A DNA stretch of 64,000 nt from Ziziphus jujuba. Lineage: Eukaryota > Streptophyta > Magnoliopsida > Rosales > Rhamnaceae. Below are positions 12,277 through 23,470 of the stretch, piece after piece; the stretch's first letter is position 1; each line of letters begins with the position of its first letter. The translations under genes were made by a program, and so were the position numbers. The DNA lies in contig NC_083387.1 of the NCBI RefSeq assembly GCF_031755915.1, forward strand, positions 10,313,001 through 10,377,000, in the 5' to 3' direction. A model generated the notes under the pieces. That model was given only the letters and a program-made list of their open reading frames with translations. It was not told the origin of the DNA and did not search any database.

Positions 12277-12734
12277 TGTCACGGACTTGTTTGTTTACCC
12301 TTCAAGCCGTGCGGCCTTAGTTGCTATTCCGACCCTTTGTTGCAACTAAGTAAGCCTTTTGCCCACTAAAAGAGAAAGCTAAGCAAAGAAAGCTAGAGCA
12401 CAAAGAGAGTTTGGGAGAATGAAAGTATATTACTTGAAAGAGAGCTTTACAAGTATAGATGAGATTTCTTGGATGGTTTGGCCAAATGAGGCCTCCACCT
12501 ATTTATAGGCATACAAAGCTTAATCCTACGGCTATAATTGCTTTAATCCTACGGTGGAGAATGGTTCCCACCTACTCCCACCTACTTTACATAAAATATC
12601 TAAAGAAACATCTAGAATGGATATGTACATGGCTTGGCCCATTGTAAGGCCCAAAATAGGCCCAAAGTGGATTATAAGGCCCATAATGGAGAGAATGCTC
12701 ACCAAGTGTTTGATGAAATGCTTTAACCGTGACA
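12277..12734 (-). repeat. 3' LTR of the chromovirus
   Basis: It is 458 bp with perfect 8-bp inverted ends TGTCACGG/CCGTGACA. Read on the minus strand it contains a TATA box CTATAAATAG (about 12499-12508), so transcription would start a few tens of bases beyond it. It matches the other LTR at a constant offset of 5124 bp. Confidence 0.95.
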
Positions 12735-12745
12735 TTCTCCCCCAC
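12735..12745 (-). promoter_or_regulatory. polypurine tract of the chromovirus
   Basis: On the minus strand GTGGGGGAGAA sits directly before the 3' LTR and directly after the TAG stop of the integrase frame. This is the expected primer site for plus-strand DNA synthesis. Confidence 0.85.
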
Positions 12746-14593
12746 CTATGCCGTCGACGTCCTCGTCGAGCTTGCTTCATGGAACCTCTTGATATGATCT
12801 TCAAATTGCCAAAGTGCGATAGCAGGTTCCCAACTTGCTTCGCTATCGGGAAGTCCCTTCCATTTCACCAAGTACTCATGACTCGGATGGTTGTCCCTTC
12901 CACGAACTACTCGATCAGCTAAGATGCTCTCCACATCCTTGTCATAAGTGTTGTAGACCCCTATTGGTGCTCGCTTGGACTCCCCTCTTGTTTGGTCTTC
13001 CTCATCCTTGTAGTATGGTTTTAGACAACTCACATGGAAGACCGGGTGAAGTTTGAGTGTAGGAGGTAACTCCACCTTATAAGATACCTTGCCCACCTTC
13101 TTGACGATTGGAAATGGTCCCTCGTATCGACGAACAAGGCCTTTGTGTAGTCCTCGGGTAGACTTGTGTTGGGATGAAAGGATTTTGATGAACACCAAGT
13201 CTCCCACTTGATACTCCACGTGCCTTCTTTTGGCATCCGCCCACTTCTTCATCTTCTTGGTGGCCTTATGAAGGTACGACCTTGCTAAGTCCACTTGTTC
13301 ATGCCAACCTTTGGCAATCTTGAATGCGGCAGGACTCCTTCCTCCATACTTGGTAACAAGTGTTTGTGGAGTGAGTGGTTGTTGCCCCGTGGCTAACTCG
13401 AATGGACTTCGATTGGTGGACTCGCTCCGTTGCAAGTTGTAGGAGAATTGGGCAACATCTAGCAGCTTTGCCCAATCATGTTGATTGGCACTCACAAAGT
13501 GCCGTAGATATAGCTCTAATAGCGCATTAGCTCGCTCGGTTTGCCCATCTGTTTGTGGATGGAAGCTTGTAGAGAAATGCAACTCCGAGCCCATGAGCTT
13601 GAATAACTCCGTCCAAAACCTTCCGGTGAACCTTGAGTCTCGATCACTTATAATTGATCTTGGGAGTCCCCAATACTTCACCACGTGCTTGAAGAATAGC
13701 CGTGCCGTCTCCTCAGCTGGACACTCCTTTGTCGCGGCAATGAATGTAGCATACTTGGAGAATCGATCAACTACGACGATTATCGTGCTACATCCCTCGG
13801 ACTTGGGTAAGCTAATGATGAAGTCCATGGAGATGCTCTCCCATGGTCTCTCCGGAGTTGGTAGTGGCTCCAATAAACCTGCGGGTTGTCGCTGTTCCAC
13901 CTTGTCTTGTTGACAAACAAGGCAGGTCTTTACATACATTTCGACATCGTCCCGCATTTGTGGCCAATAATAGTTGGTCTCCAACAAAGCTCTCGTACGC
14001 TTTTGCCCTGGGTGGCCGGCCCATTTGGTGTCATGGCATTCCTTGATCAAATTCTTCCTTAGGTTGCCCCACCTTGGTACGTAGATGCGATGCCCCTTAG
14101 TGTAGAGAAGGCCGTCCTCAACCCAAAACCTCTTAGTCTTGCCCTCCATGGCAAGTTGTAGGAGTTGCTTGGCCACAACATCATGGTCCATGCCCTCCTT
14201 TAGTAGGTTGGGTAGTTCCCCTTGGAACTTGGTTATCGAAGCTAGTTCGGCTTTCCTACTTAATGCATCGGCAACTACATTGGCTGTACCGGGCTTGTAT
14301 TCGAGCTTGTAGTCGAACTCGGCAAGAAAGTCTTGCCAACGAGCTTGCTTGGGGCTTAACTTCTTTTGAGTTTGGAAATAGCTTGTGGCCACGTTGTCAG
14401 TCTTTACCACGAATTTGGACCCCAGCAAGTAATGTCTCCAAGTGCGCAAGCAGTGGATGATGGCGGTCATCTCCTTCTCTTGGACCGTATACCTCCTCTC
14501 CGTGTCGTTGAGCTTGCGGCTTTCAAATGCGATTGGATGCCTTTCTTGCATCAACACGCCCCCTATGGCAAAGTCGGAAGCATCAGTGTGCAC
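12746..14593 (-). CDS. chromovirus RNase H, integrase and chromodomain (3' part of a broken polyprotein)
   Basis: This frame of 615 codons starts with the RNase H motif [14 protein letters not shown] zinc-binding integrase head follows at about residues 180-230, with paired His in [10 protein letters not shown] and Cys in CLVCQQ. The DDE core comes next, with Asp in MDFIISLPK and ISDRDSRF and Glu in [16 protein letters not shown] motif segment ([12 protein letters not shown]) follows, and then a C-terminal chromodomain (about 545-600, segment YLVKWKGLP). The chromodomain is thought to steer integration to marked chromatin. The frame normally continues from reverse transcriptase, and here it is separated from it by a one-base frameshift. 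The first ATG is an internal methionine, not a natural start. It ends at the polypurine tract. Confidence 0.9.
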   Translation of the reverse strand: MHTDASDFAIGGVLMQERHPIAFESRKLNDTERRYTVQEKEMTAIIHCLRTWRHYLLGSKFVVKTDNVATSYFQTQKKLSPKQARWQDFLAEFDYKLEYKPGTANVVADALSRKAELASITKFQGELPNLLKEGMDHDVVAKQLLQLAMEGKTKRFWVEDGLLYTKGHRIYVPRWGNLRKNLIKECHDTKWAGHPGQKRTRALLETNYYWPQMRDDVEMYVKTCLVCQQDKVEQRQPAGLLEPLPTPERPWESISMDFIISLPKSEGCSTIIVVVDRFSKYATFIAATKECPAEETARLFFKHVVKYWGLPRSIISDRDSRFTGRFWTELFKLMGSELHFSTSFHPQTDGQTERANALLELYLRHFVSANQHDWAKLLDVAQFSYNLQRSESTNRSPFELATGQQPLTPQTLVTKYGGRSPAAFKIAKGWHEQVDLARSYLHKATKKMKKWADAKRRHVEYQVGDLVFIKILSSQHKSTRGLHKGLVRRYEGPFPIVKKVGKVSYKVELPPTLKLHPVFHVSCLKPYYKDEEDQTRGESKRAPIGVYNTYDKDVESILADRVVRGRDNHPSHEYLVKWKGLPDSEASWEPAIALWQFEDHIKRFHEASSTRTSTA

Positions 14594-17358
14594 CTCGAAT
14601 GGTTTGGAGCAATCGGCAATGCCAACACGGGTTCCTTCATAATAGCCTCCTTCAAGTCCTCAAAGGCTTGTTGGCATTGGGTGGACCAACTCCATGTCTT
14701 GTTCTTCTTTAGCAGATCGGTGAGTGGTGCGGCTAGGGCAGAATACCCTTTGATAAACCTCCTGTAATAGTTAACAAGACCAAGAAAAGATCGCAGCTCA
14801 CTCACCTTGGTTGGAGGATCCCACTCTTGGATGGCTTTCACTTTGGCTTCATCCATGTGCAGCTTGCCATCCTTGATCTTGTGGCCGAGGAAATACACCT
14901 CATTGGTTGCAAACGAGCACTTCTCTCTCTTCACGTAAAGCTCATTATCCTTTAGAACCTTGAACACAATTCGTAGGTGGTGGATGTGCTCCTCTAGCGT
15001 CTTGCTATAGATGACAATGTCATCCAAATAGACCACCACGAATTTGTCCAAGTAAGGATGGAAGATCTTGTTCATGAGAGTGCAGAAAGTGGCGGGTGCG
15101 TTGGTGAGACCAAAGGGCATGACGAGGAATTCATATGCTCCATATCGAGTAACACATGTAGTCTTTGGCTCATCACCCTCCGTAATTCTAACTTGGTAGT
15201 ACCCCGACCTCAAGTCAAGTTTAGTAAAGTACCTTGCTCCTCCAAGTTGATCAAACAAATCGGCTATCAACGGTATAGGGTACTTGTTCTTGATGGTAAC
15301 CTTGTTGAGCGCCCTATAATCGATGCATAGCCTTAATGAACCATCGTGCTTCTTTTGGAACAAGACGGGTGCTCCATAAGGTGCTTTCGACGGTTGAATG
15401 TAACCGGCATCCAAAAGCTCCTTAAGTTGTCTCCTTAGCTCCTCTAGCTCCGGTGGAGACATGCGATATGGTGCTTTTGCGGGTGGTTTTGCACCGGGCT
15501 CCAACTCGATGCAATGATCCACCTCCCTCCTTGGTGGAAGTTTCTTGGGTAGTTGTGGTGGCATGACATCCTTGAACTCTTCAAGGACTTGGCTAACCTC
15601 CTTCGGTGGCTCCTTGGAAGTAACTTCTTCTTCCTCGCGTAGAGTAGCAAGGAATGTAGGCTCCCCTTTCTTTACTCCTCTCTTGAATTGCATGGCGGAG
15701 AGGCGGTTGGAAGTACTTGGCTTGTGCATGGTTGGAATCATGCAAGGGCCTCCCTCCATTATACACACCGTGTTGTAGCGAGGGAGTGGTACCACATTGA
15801 ATTGCCTAAGAAATTCCATGCCAAGTACAATATCAAAGTCATCCATAGGAGCAATGGAGAAGTTTACGTTACCTTGCCAAGTGCCAAGGTGCAACTCCAC
15901 GTTACGGGCCATGCCATCTAGCGGTTTAGCCTCCGCGTTCACCGTTTTCAACCACCCTTGACCTTTGTCGAGTTTGAGGCCAAGCCTCATGGCCTCCTCC
16001 TTCCTTACGAAGTTGTGAGATGCACCGGTGTCTACCATGACTTGGGCATCTTTCCCGTTGATACGTGCCGCCACGTACATTAGGGAGTTCTTCGTATTGT
16101 TGGTTGGGATTGGACTAGCCTTCAGTGAGTTGAGGAGTTGTATACAACCCATTTGCGTGTGCTCGTGAGTTTCCCTCTCCTCGAGCATGGCACTTAAGGA
16201 CTTCCTCTTTGGACAATCTCTAGCCCAATGGGGACCATCACATAAGAAGCAATTTTCTTTCGGCTTGAATTCGGGCTTACCTCCTTTCTTCCAATCTTTG
16301 GTTGGTAGTGGTGGCCTTCTTGGAAACTCGTTACTTTGGGGAGTTTTATGGAATTTGGCTCCCCCACCTTTAATATAATTAATCTTAGGCTTAGAGTTGG
16401 AAGACTCACCTTGCCTAAATTCGACAAGCGTTTCAGCCGTAGTGAGGGCAGTGGAAATATCTTGTACTCCCCTTCGTTGAAGCTCTTGGCATGCCCACGG
16501 TTGCAACCCATCCATGAAGTTGAAAAGGAGATCCTCCTCACTCATGTTGGGAATTTGGAGCATTAACCCGGAGAATTGCTCCACATATTCACGGATGGAA
16601 CGTTGGTGCTTCAACTCCTTCATGCGTTTCCTAGCTTCATTCGCCACATTCTCGGGATAGAATTGTTTCTTCAATTCACTCTTTAAATCTTCCCAAGAAT
16701 TGATAGCGCATATGCCTCTCTTCATTTCTTCATGCTTTCTACGCCACCACACCGCAGCAAGATTAGTAAGATATAGGGTAGCGGTGTTTACCTTTTGCTT
16801 TTCGTCTTGGAAATCCAAGGCCTCGAAGTATCGCTCCATGTGCCACATGTAGTTGTCCAACTCCTTTGCATCCCTTCTCCCACTAAACTCCTTGGGCTTG
16901 GGAACATCTACCCTTGGAGTAGAGACTATTTGTTGGGTGGTGGCCGTGCCACTAGTTGCAGCTCTCTTGCATAATGCCCAATCCTCACGAGTCTCCTCTA
17001 AACTCTTCTTAAACTCATCTAATTGAGCTTGCATAAGGGACAAGGTTTCAATTACCTTTGTTTGGAAAGCTTGGCTTTCATGACGCCATGCCTCGGTGTT
17101 GGCCTCGTTGGTGCTTTGCATGGTACCTCTAAGCTCCCCCACTTGGCCTTCCACTCGGCCATCGAGCTCTCCCATGCCTTGCTCCACACAATCAAGCCGC
17201 TCCAACATGTCGGCAACGGCCAACTCCATCTTGACCACCTTGGTCTCCATGGCGGTGAGAACGTCCTTCGACTTTGAACGCCCACGTCCCTTCCTTGCAG
17301 CTTCGGGGATGACCTCCCTTCCCCTTGCTTCTTCAATCACAACCTCTGAGGAAGACAT
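14563..17358 (-). CDS. chromovirus gag, protease and reverse transcriptase (5' part of a broken polyprotein)
   Basis: It has 931 codons, starting with an ATG about 40 bp after the 5' LTR. Gag occupies about residues 1-400, with a coiled-coil-like N-terminal half, a retrotransposon gag core (segment [12 protein letters not shown]) and a zinc knuckle [13 protein letters not shown] near 370-382, spaced CX2CX3HX4C. The aspartic protease motif [11 protein letters not shown] is near 443. Reverse transcriptase follows, with [12 protein letters not shown] and the catalytic YLDDIVIYS near 779. The frame then runs to a premature stop at 14563-14565 just inside the RNase H region, where homology passes into another frame. 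Chromoviruses usually encode one continuous frame, so this copy is unlikely to make a full Pol protein. Confidence 0.92.
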   Translation of the reverse strand: MSSSEVVIEEARGREVIPEAARKGRGRSKSKDVLTAMETKVVKMELAVADMLERLDCVEQGMGELDGRVEGQVGELRGTMQSTNEANTEAWRHESQAFQTKVIETLSLMQAQLDEFKKSLEETREDWALCKRAATSGTATTQQIVSTPRVDVPKPKEFSGRRDAKELDNYMWHMERYFEALDFQDEKQKVNTATLYLTNLAAVWWRRKHEEMKRGICAINSWEDLKSELKKQFYPENVANEARKRMKELKHQRSIREYVEQFSGLMLQIPNMSEEDLLFNFMDGLQPWACQELQRRGVQDISTALTTAETLVEFRQGESSNSKPKINYIKGGGAKFHKTPQSNEFPRRPPLPTKDWKKGGKPEFKPKENCFLCDGPHWARDCPKRKSLSAMLEERETHEHTQMGCIQLLNSLKASPIPTNNTKNSLMYVAARINGKDAQVMVDTGASHNFVRKEEAMRLGLKLDKGQGWLKTVNAEAKPLDGMARNVELHLGTWQGNVNFSIAPMDDFDIVLGMEFLRQFNVVPLPRYNTVCIMEGGPCMIPTMHKPSTSNRLSAMQFKRGVKKGEPTFLATLREEEEVTSKEPPKEVSQVLEEFKDVMPPQLPKKLPPRREVDHCIELEPGAKPPAKAPYRMSPPELEELRRQLKELLDAGYIQPSKAPYGAPVLFQKKHDGSLRLCIDYRALNKVTIKNKYPIPLIADLFDQLGGARYFTKLDLRSGYYQVRITEGDEPKTTCVTRYGAYEFLVMPFGLTNAPATFCTLMNKIFHPYLDKFVVVYLDDIVIYSKTLEEHIHHLRIVFKVLKDNELYVKREKCSFATNEVYFLGHKIKDGKLHMDEAKVKAIQEWDPPTKVSELRSFLGLVNYYRRFIKGYSALAAPLTDLLKKNKTWSWSTQCQQAFEDLKEAIMKEPVLALPIAPNHSRCTLMLPTLP

Positions 17359-17385
17359 GTTGCTCTAGATGCTAGCTTTAACCTT

Positions 17386-17398
17386 GTCTCTGATACCA
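17386..17398 (-). promoter_or_regulatory. primer binding site of the chromovirus
   Basis: On the minus strand TGGTATCAGAGAC lies two bases inside the 5' LTR. The first 11 bases match the complement of the 3' end of plant initiator methionine tRNA, the usual primer for this group. Confidence 0.9.
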
Positions 17399-17400
17399 CT

Positions 17401-17858
17401 TGTCACGGACTTGTTTGTTTACCCTTCAAGCCGTGCGGCCTTAGTTGCTATTCCGACCCTTTGTTGCAACTAAGTAAGCCTTTTGCCCACTAAAAGAGAA
17501 AGCTAAGCAAAGAAAGCTAGAGCACAAAGAGAGTTTGGGAGAATGAAAGTATATTACTTGAAAGAGAGCTTTACAAGTATAGATGAGATTTCTTGGATGG
17601 TTTGGCCAAATGAGGCCTCCACCTATTTATAGGCATACAAAGCTTAATCCTACGGCTATAATTGCTTTAATCCTACGGTGGAGAATGGTTCCCACCTACT
17701 CCCACCTACTTTACATAAAATATCTAAAGAAACATCTAGAATGGATATGTACATGGCTTGGCCCATTGTAAGGCCCAAAATAGGCCCAAAGTGGATTATA
17801 AGGCCCATAATGGAGAGAATGCTCACCAAGTGTTTGATGAAATGCTTTAACCGTGACA
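17401..17858 (-). repeat. 5' LTR of the chromovirus
   Basis: It is 458 bp with the same ends and TATA box (about 17623-17632) as the 3' LTR, and no difference was seen by eye. It lies next to the primer binding site, which defines it as the 5' copy on the minus strand. Confidence 0.95.
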
Positions 17859-19983
17859 CAAGGTACCGCCAGACAGGAGGTTATAGAAAGAAACCGGCAT
17901 ACGGTCGCGTGGCGTCCCACTGCTAACCTGGTGTCCCAGCCATGGAGGGGTGGCCACCCTCATCCGATGGCAACCACAGGACAACCTCATAATATCACCT
18001 GCGCGCTACCCACACCCACCTGCGCGCTAATCATAATCGTGTGCACACTAACCATATCACATAAAATCAGAACACCAGTACGTGCACGGTGCATCTAAAA
18101 ATCATAAAATCCACATATTTAAATTATATAACAAATTTCACATTTTGCATAAACACAGCGAGTATATTCCATCCGCTTGAACCGGGAAATTCCCCACAAT
18201 TTCTTTATAATCAATTCCATAAATTCCATGATTTTCAAATCCACCAACTCTCAAATCCATCAATTCAAATATCCACATTTCCCCAATAGCATAAATAATT
18301 CTCGAAATATAATAATCAAATCTCATAATATTCCATGGGCATATTTTATAAAAATTGAAATCACCAACATAACCAAATATTTTCCTTGAAATATTTGAAA
18401 ATCAAATCATGCCCGATTTAATGTTAAAACCACAAAAATTTCAAAATCCTCAAACTATAAAATAATTTCACATGGCATAAATTTATATAATGCACATTTT
18501 CTTAAATCCAATAAATTCACCAATAATTCCACAATAAATCAAATAAATATTTGGCACATAGAATTTAAATTCCAATATTCAAATCACACATAATAATATT
18601 CACCAATTAAATTCCCAAAATTAATTTGAAGGTGGGTCACTCACCTTGAGCGCGTAAACCAACTAAGATCCTCCTCGGGATCAACTCCACCACTCGTACG
18701 TGCACCGAATCGAAGCTCGAGTGATGAGGATCACTGATTCGGTATTACTTTCCGGTGATCGGACCCGACGGGGTCGGAATCTCGTCGGAAAGCTTTTTCG
18801 AGTTTCGGCTCCGAAATTCTCTCAAACCGTCATGAATTGGCAGAAACGGATGTCGGATTCAGGTTCAGGAGGTCGAACACAGTGGACTGGAGCCGGCCGA
18901 AAATTTGGGTACTCGCCGGAACAGTACTTTCCGGTGAGCCGCCGCGGTCACCGGCAACCGTCGCCGCCGGCGGCGCGTGCGGTGGCTGTTGGCTGTGATT
19001 TTTTGCAGAATTGAAGATCGTGGGGAGAGCAACCCAACGGGACCGGCGGTGAGGCAAATGGAGGCCGGACGGCGAAGAAATCACGGTTTGAAGATTTCCG
19101 GCCCCTCGCCGGAAAACGCACCGATCCCGGCGCGTCTGTGGTCCGATGGCTATGAAACTTGGTGGGTCGGCCGGACTTGAGGAGAGGATGAAGGGTGTTT
19201 GGCGCGTGTGGCCGAAAAATGGCCGGAAATAGGTCAATCGGCGGTGGAGGGAAAAAGTCACCGCCGATCTTCGAACGTCCGATCCGGGCGCGTCCGGCGG
19301 GCAATCGCCGTGAAACTTTGAGGTTTTTCCGGAAATGGGGAGGGGAACCTTGCTGGCCGGCGCGTGTACAGTGATTCGGCCGGAAAATTTGAAAAAATTC
19401 CGGCACCGGTCGGACTCTCTCTCACTCTTTCTCTCTCCTCTCTCTCTTTCTCTCTCTTCCCCGAGAATTTTATCAAATAAAAGCCACTGTGTGATACTGT
19501 TCATGCCACGTGGACCAATCAGAAGCTGACACGTGGTGTTTCACTGTTCACCGACTCAAAAATATTAAAATATTACGGTATCCGGCAAACTTCACGCGTC
19601 CATAACTTTTTAACCGGATGTCCGTTTTAAGCGTGCCGCTAGTCTGTGAACTCATATCGACGAGCACTTCACAACCATGCACGAGTCAAAACTCATTTCC
19701 CCATAAATAAAAAGTCAACTCTAGCACCCCTTGGACAGTTTGGACCTCAACTTGTTTTGCTCATAACTTTCAAACCGTAGCTCCGTTTTCGACGTCGTTT
19801 TCGACGTGCTACCAGTCTACGAACTCGTGCCAACGTGTACTTTGTAACGGTACCTCCGTCAACCTAGAATTCCAACCGGATCAAAAAGTCAACTTTTGAC
19901 CCTTTTGGTCAACGGTCAATGGTCAACAGTCAACCTCGGTCAACGTGCAAAAATTCCGACATGGTTCTGGATGGGGTGTTACA

Positions 19984-20995
19984 ACACATTTGTTAAGGAA
20001 TGCGTCGCCTGTTCATCTATTTGGCAACGCATTTTTTAAATAATGCGTCGCCTAATACTATATTAGCTAGTTTTTGTTGTATTAGTATATACAAGTTATT
20101 TAGTCTAGTGATGTGATGATTTTTTGAGAGTGTAGGAGGTTCTAGGTTCAATTCTCGTCATGGCCCTATCTTGATTTTATTTTATTTTATGGGTTTATAA
20201 TGTTTAAACAAAAAAATTGAAAAACAAAAAAAAAGAAGAAACGGTCGCCTGTTCATCTATGTGGCGACGCATTCTTTAAATAATGTGTCGCCTAACACTA
20301 TATTAGCTAGTTTTTATTGTATTAGTTCATACAAGTCATTTGGCCTTGTAGTGTGGTGATTTCTTGAGAGCGTAAGAAGTTCTAGGTTCAATTCTTGTTA
20401 TGGTCCTATTTTGATTTTATTTTTTTTATGGGTTTATAAATGTTTAAACAAAAAAATTAAAAAAAAAAAAGAAAAGGCGACGCAGTTGAGGAATGCATCG
20501 CCTGTTCATCTATTTGGCGACGCATTCTTAACTAGTGCATCGCCTAACACTATATTAGCTAGTTTTTGTTGATTAGTACATGTAAGTCATTTAGCCTGGT
20601 GGTGTGGTGATTTCTTGAGAGTGTAGGAAGTCTTGGGTTTAATTCTTGTTATGGCCCTATTTTGATTTTATTTTTTTTATGGGTTTCTAAATGTTTAAGC
20701 AAAAAAATTGAAAAAAAAAAAAGAAACGATGACTTATTTATTGAAGAATGCGTCTATTCATCTATGTGGCGACGCATTCTTTAAATAATGCGTCGCCTAA
20801 CACTATATTAACTAGTTTTTGTTCTATTAATACATACAAGTCATTTAGCTTGGTGGTGTGGTGATTTCTTGAGAGTATAAGAGGTGTTGGATTCAATTCT
20901 TGTCATAGTCTTATTTTGATTTTATTTTTTTTATGGGTTTCTAAATGTTTAAACAAAAAAATGAAAAAAAAAAAGGCGACGCATTGGTTGAAGAA
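19984..20995 (+). repeat. ~250-bp tandem array with SINE/tRNA-like heads, right part
   Basis: This continues the array interrupted at 11489. Four further A-box/B-box heads sit at about 20101-20155, 20341-20396, 20592-20646 and 20846-20900. Each is followed by the same body (GGGTTTATAAATGTTTAAAC or a variant) and by paired hairpins GGCGACGCATT...AATGCGTCGCC. Units differ by substitutions and A-run length, so the array is not recent. Confidence 0.8.
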
Positions 20996-20999
20996 TGGT

Positions 21000-22135
21000 G
21001 CGTCGCCTGTTAACTATATATAAAAAAAAAAAGGTCAGTTTTGGCGCTCTAATATTTTTACTGGTTATTTATTATTGAAATAAAATTATATTTATTAAAA
21101 GAACTAAAAAAAAAAAAAAGGTGAGGAGAGAACAGGTGACCCACATTCTAAATAGTGCGTCGCCTGTTTACTATATATAAAAAAAAAAAGCTCAGTTTTG
21201 GCGTACTAATATTTTTACTGATTATTTATTATTGAAATAAAATTAGATTAATTAAAAGATTTTAAAAAAATAGAAAGTGAAGAGAGAACAGGCGATGCAC
21301 AATCTTATTGGTGCGTCGCCTGTTAACTATATATATATTAAAAAAAAAAAAGAAGTTCAATTTTGGTGCACTAATATTTTTATTGGTTATTTATTATTGA
21401 AATAAAATTAGATTGATTAAAAGATTTTTAAAAAAAAAAGTGAAGAGAGAACAGGCAACGCACAATCTTATTGGTGCGTCGCCTGTTACACATATAACAA
21501 ATAAATAAAAAAACAACTCAGTTATATTACTCTAATATTTTTATGGGTTATTTGTTGTTGAATTAAAATTAGATTAGTTAAAAGAACTAAAAAAAAAAAA
21601 AAAAGAGGAGAGAACGGGCGATGCACAATCTATATAGTGCGTCGCCTGTTAACTATATATATATAAAAAAAAAGCTCGTTTTTGTCGATATAATATTTTT
21701 ACTGGTTATTAGTTGTTGAAATAAAATTATATTGTTTAAAAAAACTAAAAAAAATTAGAAAGTAAAAAGAAGAGAACAGGCGACGCACAATCTAATTAGT
21801 GTGTTGCCTGTAACATATATAATAAAAAATAAATAAAAAAACAGCTTAGTTATGTTACTCTAATATTTTTACTGCTTATTTGTTGTTGAAATAAAATTAG
21901 ATCGATTAAAAGAACTAAAAAAAAAGAAAAAAAAAAGGTAGGAGTGAACAGACGACGCACAATCTAAAATAGTGTGTTGCCTGTTAACTATATATTAAAA
22001 AAAAAAATCTCAGTTTTATTACTCTAATATTTTTATTGATAATTTATTGTTGAAATAAAATTAAATTGTTTAAAAGAACTTTAAAAAAAATTAAAAAGTA
22101 AAGGGAAGGTAACAGGCGATGCACAATTTCAATTG
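21000..22135. repeat. ~160-bp tandem array, first block
   Basis: Seven units follow each other at 154-170 bp spacing. Each contains a hairpin AACAGGCGACGCAC...GTGCGTCGCCTGTT, then a TA-rich stretch, then CTAATATTTTTACTGG, then TTGAAATAAAATTAGATT and an A run. Units can be sorted by the sequence after the TA stretch (CAGTTTTGGCG, CAGTTATGTT, CTCGTTTTTGTCG, CTCAGTTTTATTAC). The order of the last five repeats in the second block. Confidence 0.85.
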
Positions 22136-22485
22136 TGTGTCGCCTGTTACCTCTCATCTATTTGGCGACGCATTCTTTAAATAATGCGTCGCCTAACACT
22201 ATATTAACTAGTTTTTGTTGTATTAGTACATATAAGTCATTTAGCCTGGTGGTGTGGTGATTTCTTGATAGTGTAGGAGGTTTTGGGTTCAATTTTTGTT
22301 ATGATCCTATTTTAATTTTATTTTTTTTATGGGTTTCTAAATGTTTAAACAAAAAAATTGAAAAAAAAAAAAAGAAACGACGATGCATTGTTGAAGAATG
22401 CGTTGCTTGTTCATCTATGTGGCGACGTATTCCTTAAATAATGCGTTGCCTAACACTATATTAACTAATTTTTGTTCTATTATTG
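22136..22485 (+). repeat. displaced copy of the SINE-head unit inside the 160-bp array
   Basis: A unit of the other array, with its head at about 22242-22297 and two hairpins, interrupts the 160-bp array and ends by fusing in TTTTTGTTCTATTATTGAAA to a 160-bp unit. This indicates recombination between the two arrays. Confidence 0.75.
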
Positions 22486-23470
22486 AAATAAAATTAGATT
22501 GATTAAAAGATCTTAAAAAAAAAAGAAAGTGAAGAGATAACAGGCTACGCACAATCTTATTGGTGCATCGCCTGTTAACTCTCTCTCTATATATATATAT
22601 AAAAAAGCTCAATTTTGGTGCATTAATATTTTTATTGGTTATTTATTATTGAAATAAAATTAGATTGATTAAAAGATTTTAAAAAAAAAAAAGTAAAGAG
22701 AGAACAGGCGACGCACAATTTTATTGGTGTGTCGCTTGTTATACATATAATAAAAAAAAAAAACAACTCAGTTATGTTGCTCTAATATTTTTATGGATTA
22801 TTTGTTGTTGAATTAAAATTAAATTAATTAAAAGAACTAAAAAAAAAAGGGAGGAGAGAACATGCGACGCACACCTATTAACTATATATAAAAAAAAAGC
22901 TCGTTTTTTGTCGGTTTAATATTTTTACTAGTTATTTATTGTTGAAATAAAATTAGATTGTTTAAAAAAACTAAAAAAATTTAGAAAGTAAAGGGAAGAG
23001 AACAGGCGACGCACAATCTAATTAGTGCATCGCCTATAACATATATAATAAAAAATAAATAAATAAAACAGCTCGGTTATGTTACTCTAATATTTTTACT
23101 ACTTATTTGTTGTTGAAATAAAATTAGATTGATTAAAAGAACTAAAAAAAAAAGAAAAAGAAAAGGTAGGAGTGAACAAACGACACACAATCTAAAGTAG
23201 TGCATCGCCTGTTAACTATATATTAAAAAAAAAATCTCAGTTTTATTACTCTAATATTTTTACTGGTTATTTATTGTTGAAATAAAATTAAATTGTTTAA
23301 AAGAACTTAAAAAAAAAATTAAAAAGTAAAGGGAAGGTAACAGGCGACGCACAATTTAGATTGTGCGTTGCCTGTTACCTCTATTAAAAAAAACAAAAAA
23401 AAAAAATAAAAAAACCAGTTCAGTTATGTTGCTATAATATTTTTACTGGTTATTTGTAATTGAAATAAAA
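22486..23470. repeat. ~160-bp tandem array, second block
   Basis: Six more units have the same design as the first block. Five of them are in the same subtype order as the last five of block one, so roughly 0.9 kb appears to have been copied as a unit. The last unit fades out in AT-rich DNA near 23470, ahead of the right CACTA end. Confidence 0.8.

Larger units (their letters stand above)
12277..17858 (-). mobile_element. Ty3/gypsy chromovirus LTR retrotransposon, 5.6 kb
   Basis: The element has two 458-bp LTRs starting TGTCACGG and ending CCGTGACA, with a 4-bp flanking duplication CAAG (12273-12276 and 17859-17862). It has a tRNA-Met-type primer binding site, a polypurine tract, and gag-protease-RT-RNase H-integrase-chromodomain coding order on the minus strand. 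A chromodomain with integrase after RT places it among chromoviruses. The compact size and short LTRs resemble the Reina or Galadriel groups, which is inference. By eye I see no difference between the LTRs, implying a very recent insertion, yet pol is frameshifted near 14,610. It lies inside the solo LTR 11490-19983. Confidence 0.93.
11490..19983 (-). mobile_element. solo LTR of a Ty3/gypsy-type retrotransposon, 2.9 kb, itself interrupted
   Basis: The inserted segment starts TGTCAGGACCC and ends GGGGTGTTACA, so it has TG...CA termini. It is flanked by a perfect 5-bp duplication ACACA (11485-11489 and 19984-19988). Without the nested chromovirus (12277-17858 plus one target copy) it is about 2.9 kb. 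It has no gag or pol of its own and no repeated ends inside, which fits a solo LTR left by recombination. Orientation is taken as minus because TGTAACACCCC is a familiar plant gypsy LTR start. A GC-rich region lies at about 18690-19350. A non-coding retrotransposon derivative is the alternative. Confidence 0.7.

Noticed and set aside
12459..12922. Plus-strand open frames across the chromovirus LTR and integrase region
   Set aside because: They are frames opposite to the strong minus-strand pol and LTR signals; the first recurs identically in the second LTR at 17583 for that reason.
18830..19504. A 224-codon minus-strand open frame in the GC-rich part of the solo LTR
   Set aside because: GC-rich sequence lowers stop frequency. 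The frame is Arg/Pro/Ser rich, overlaps other frames of similar length, and has no family resemblance.
21000..23470. CRISPR-like appearance of evenly spaced hairpin repeats
   Set aside because: The spacers between hairpins are themselves repeated, the host is a plant, and there are no cas genes. This is tandem repeat DNA in a transposon.
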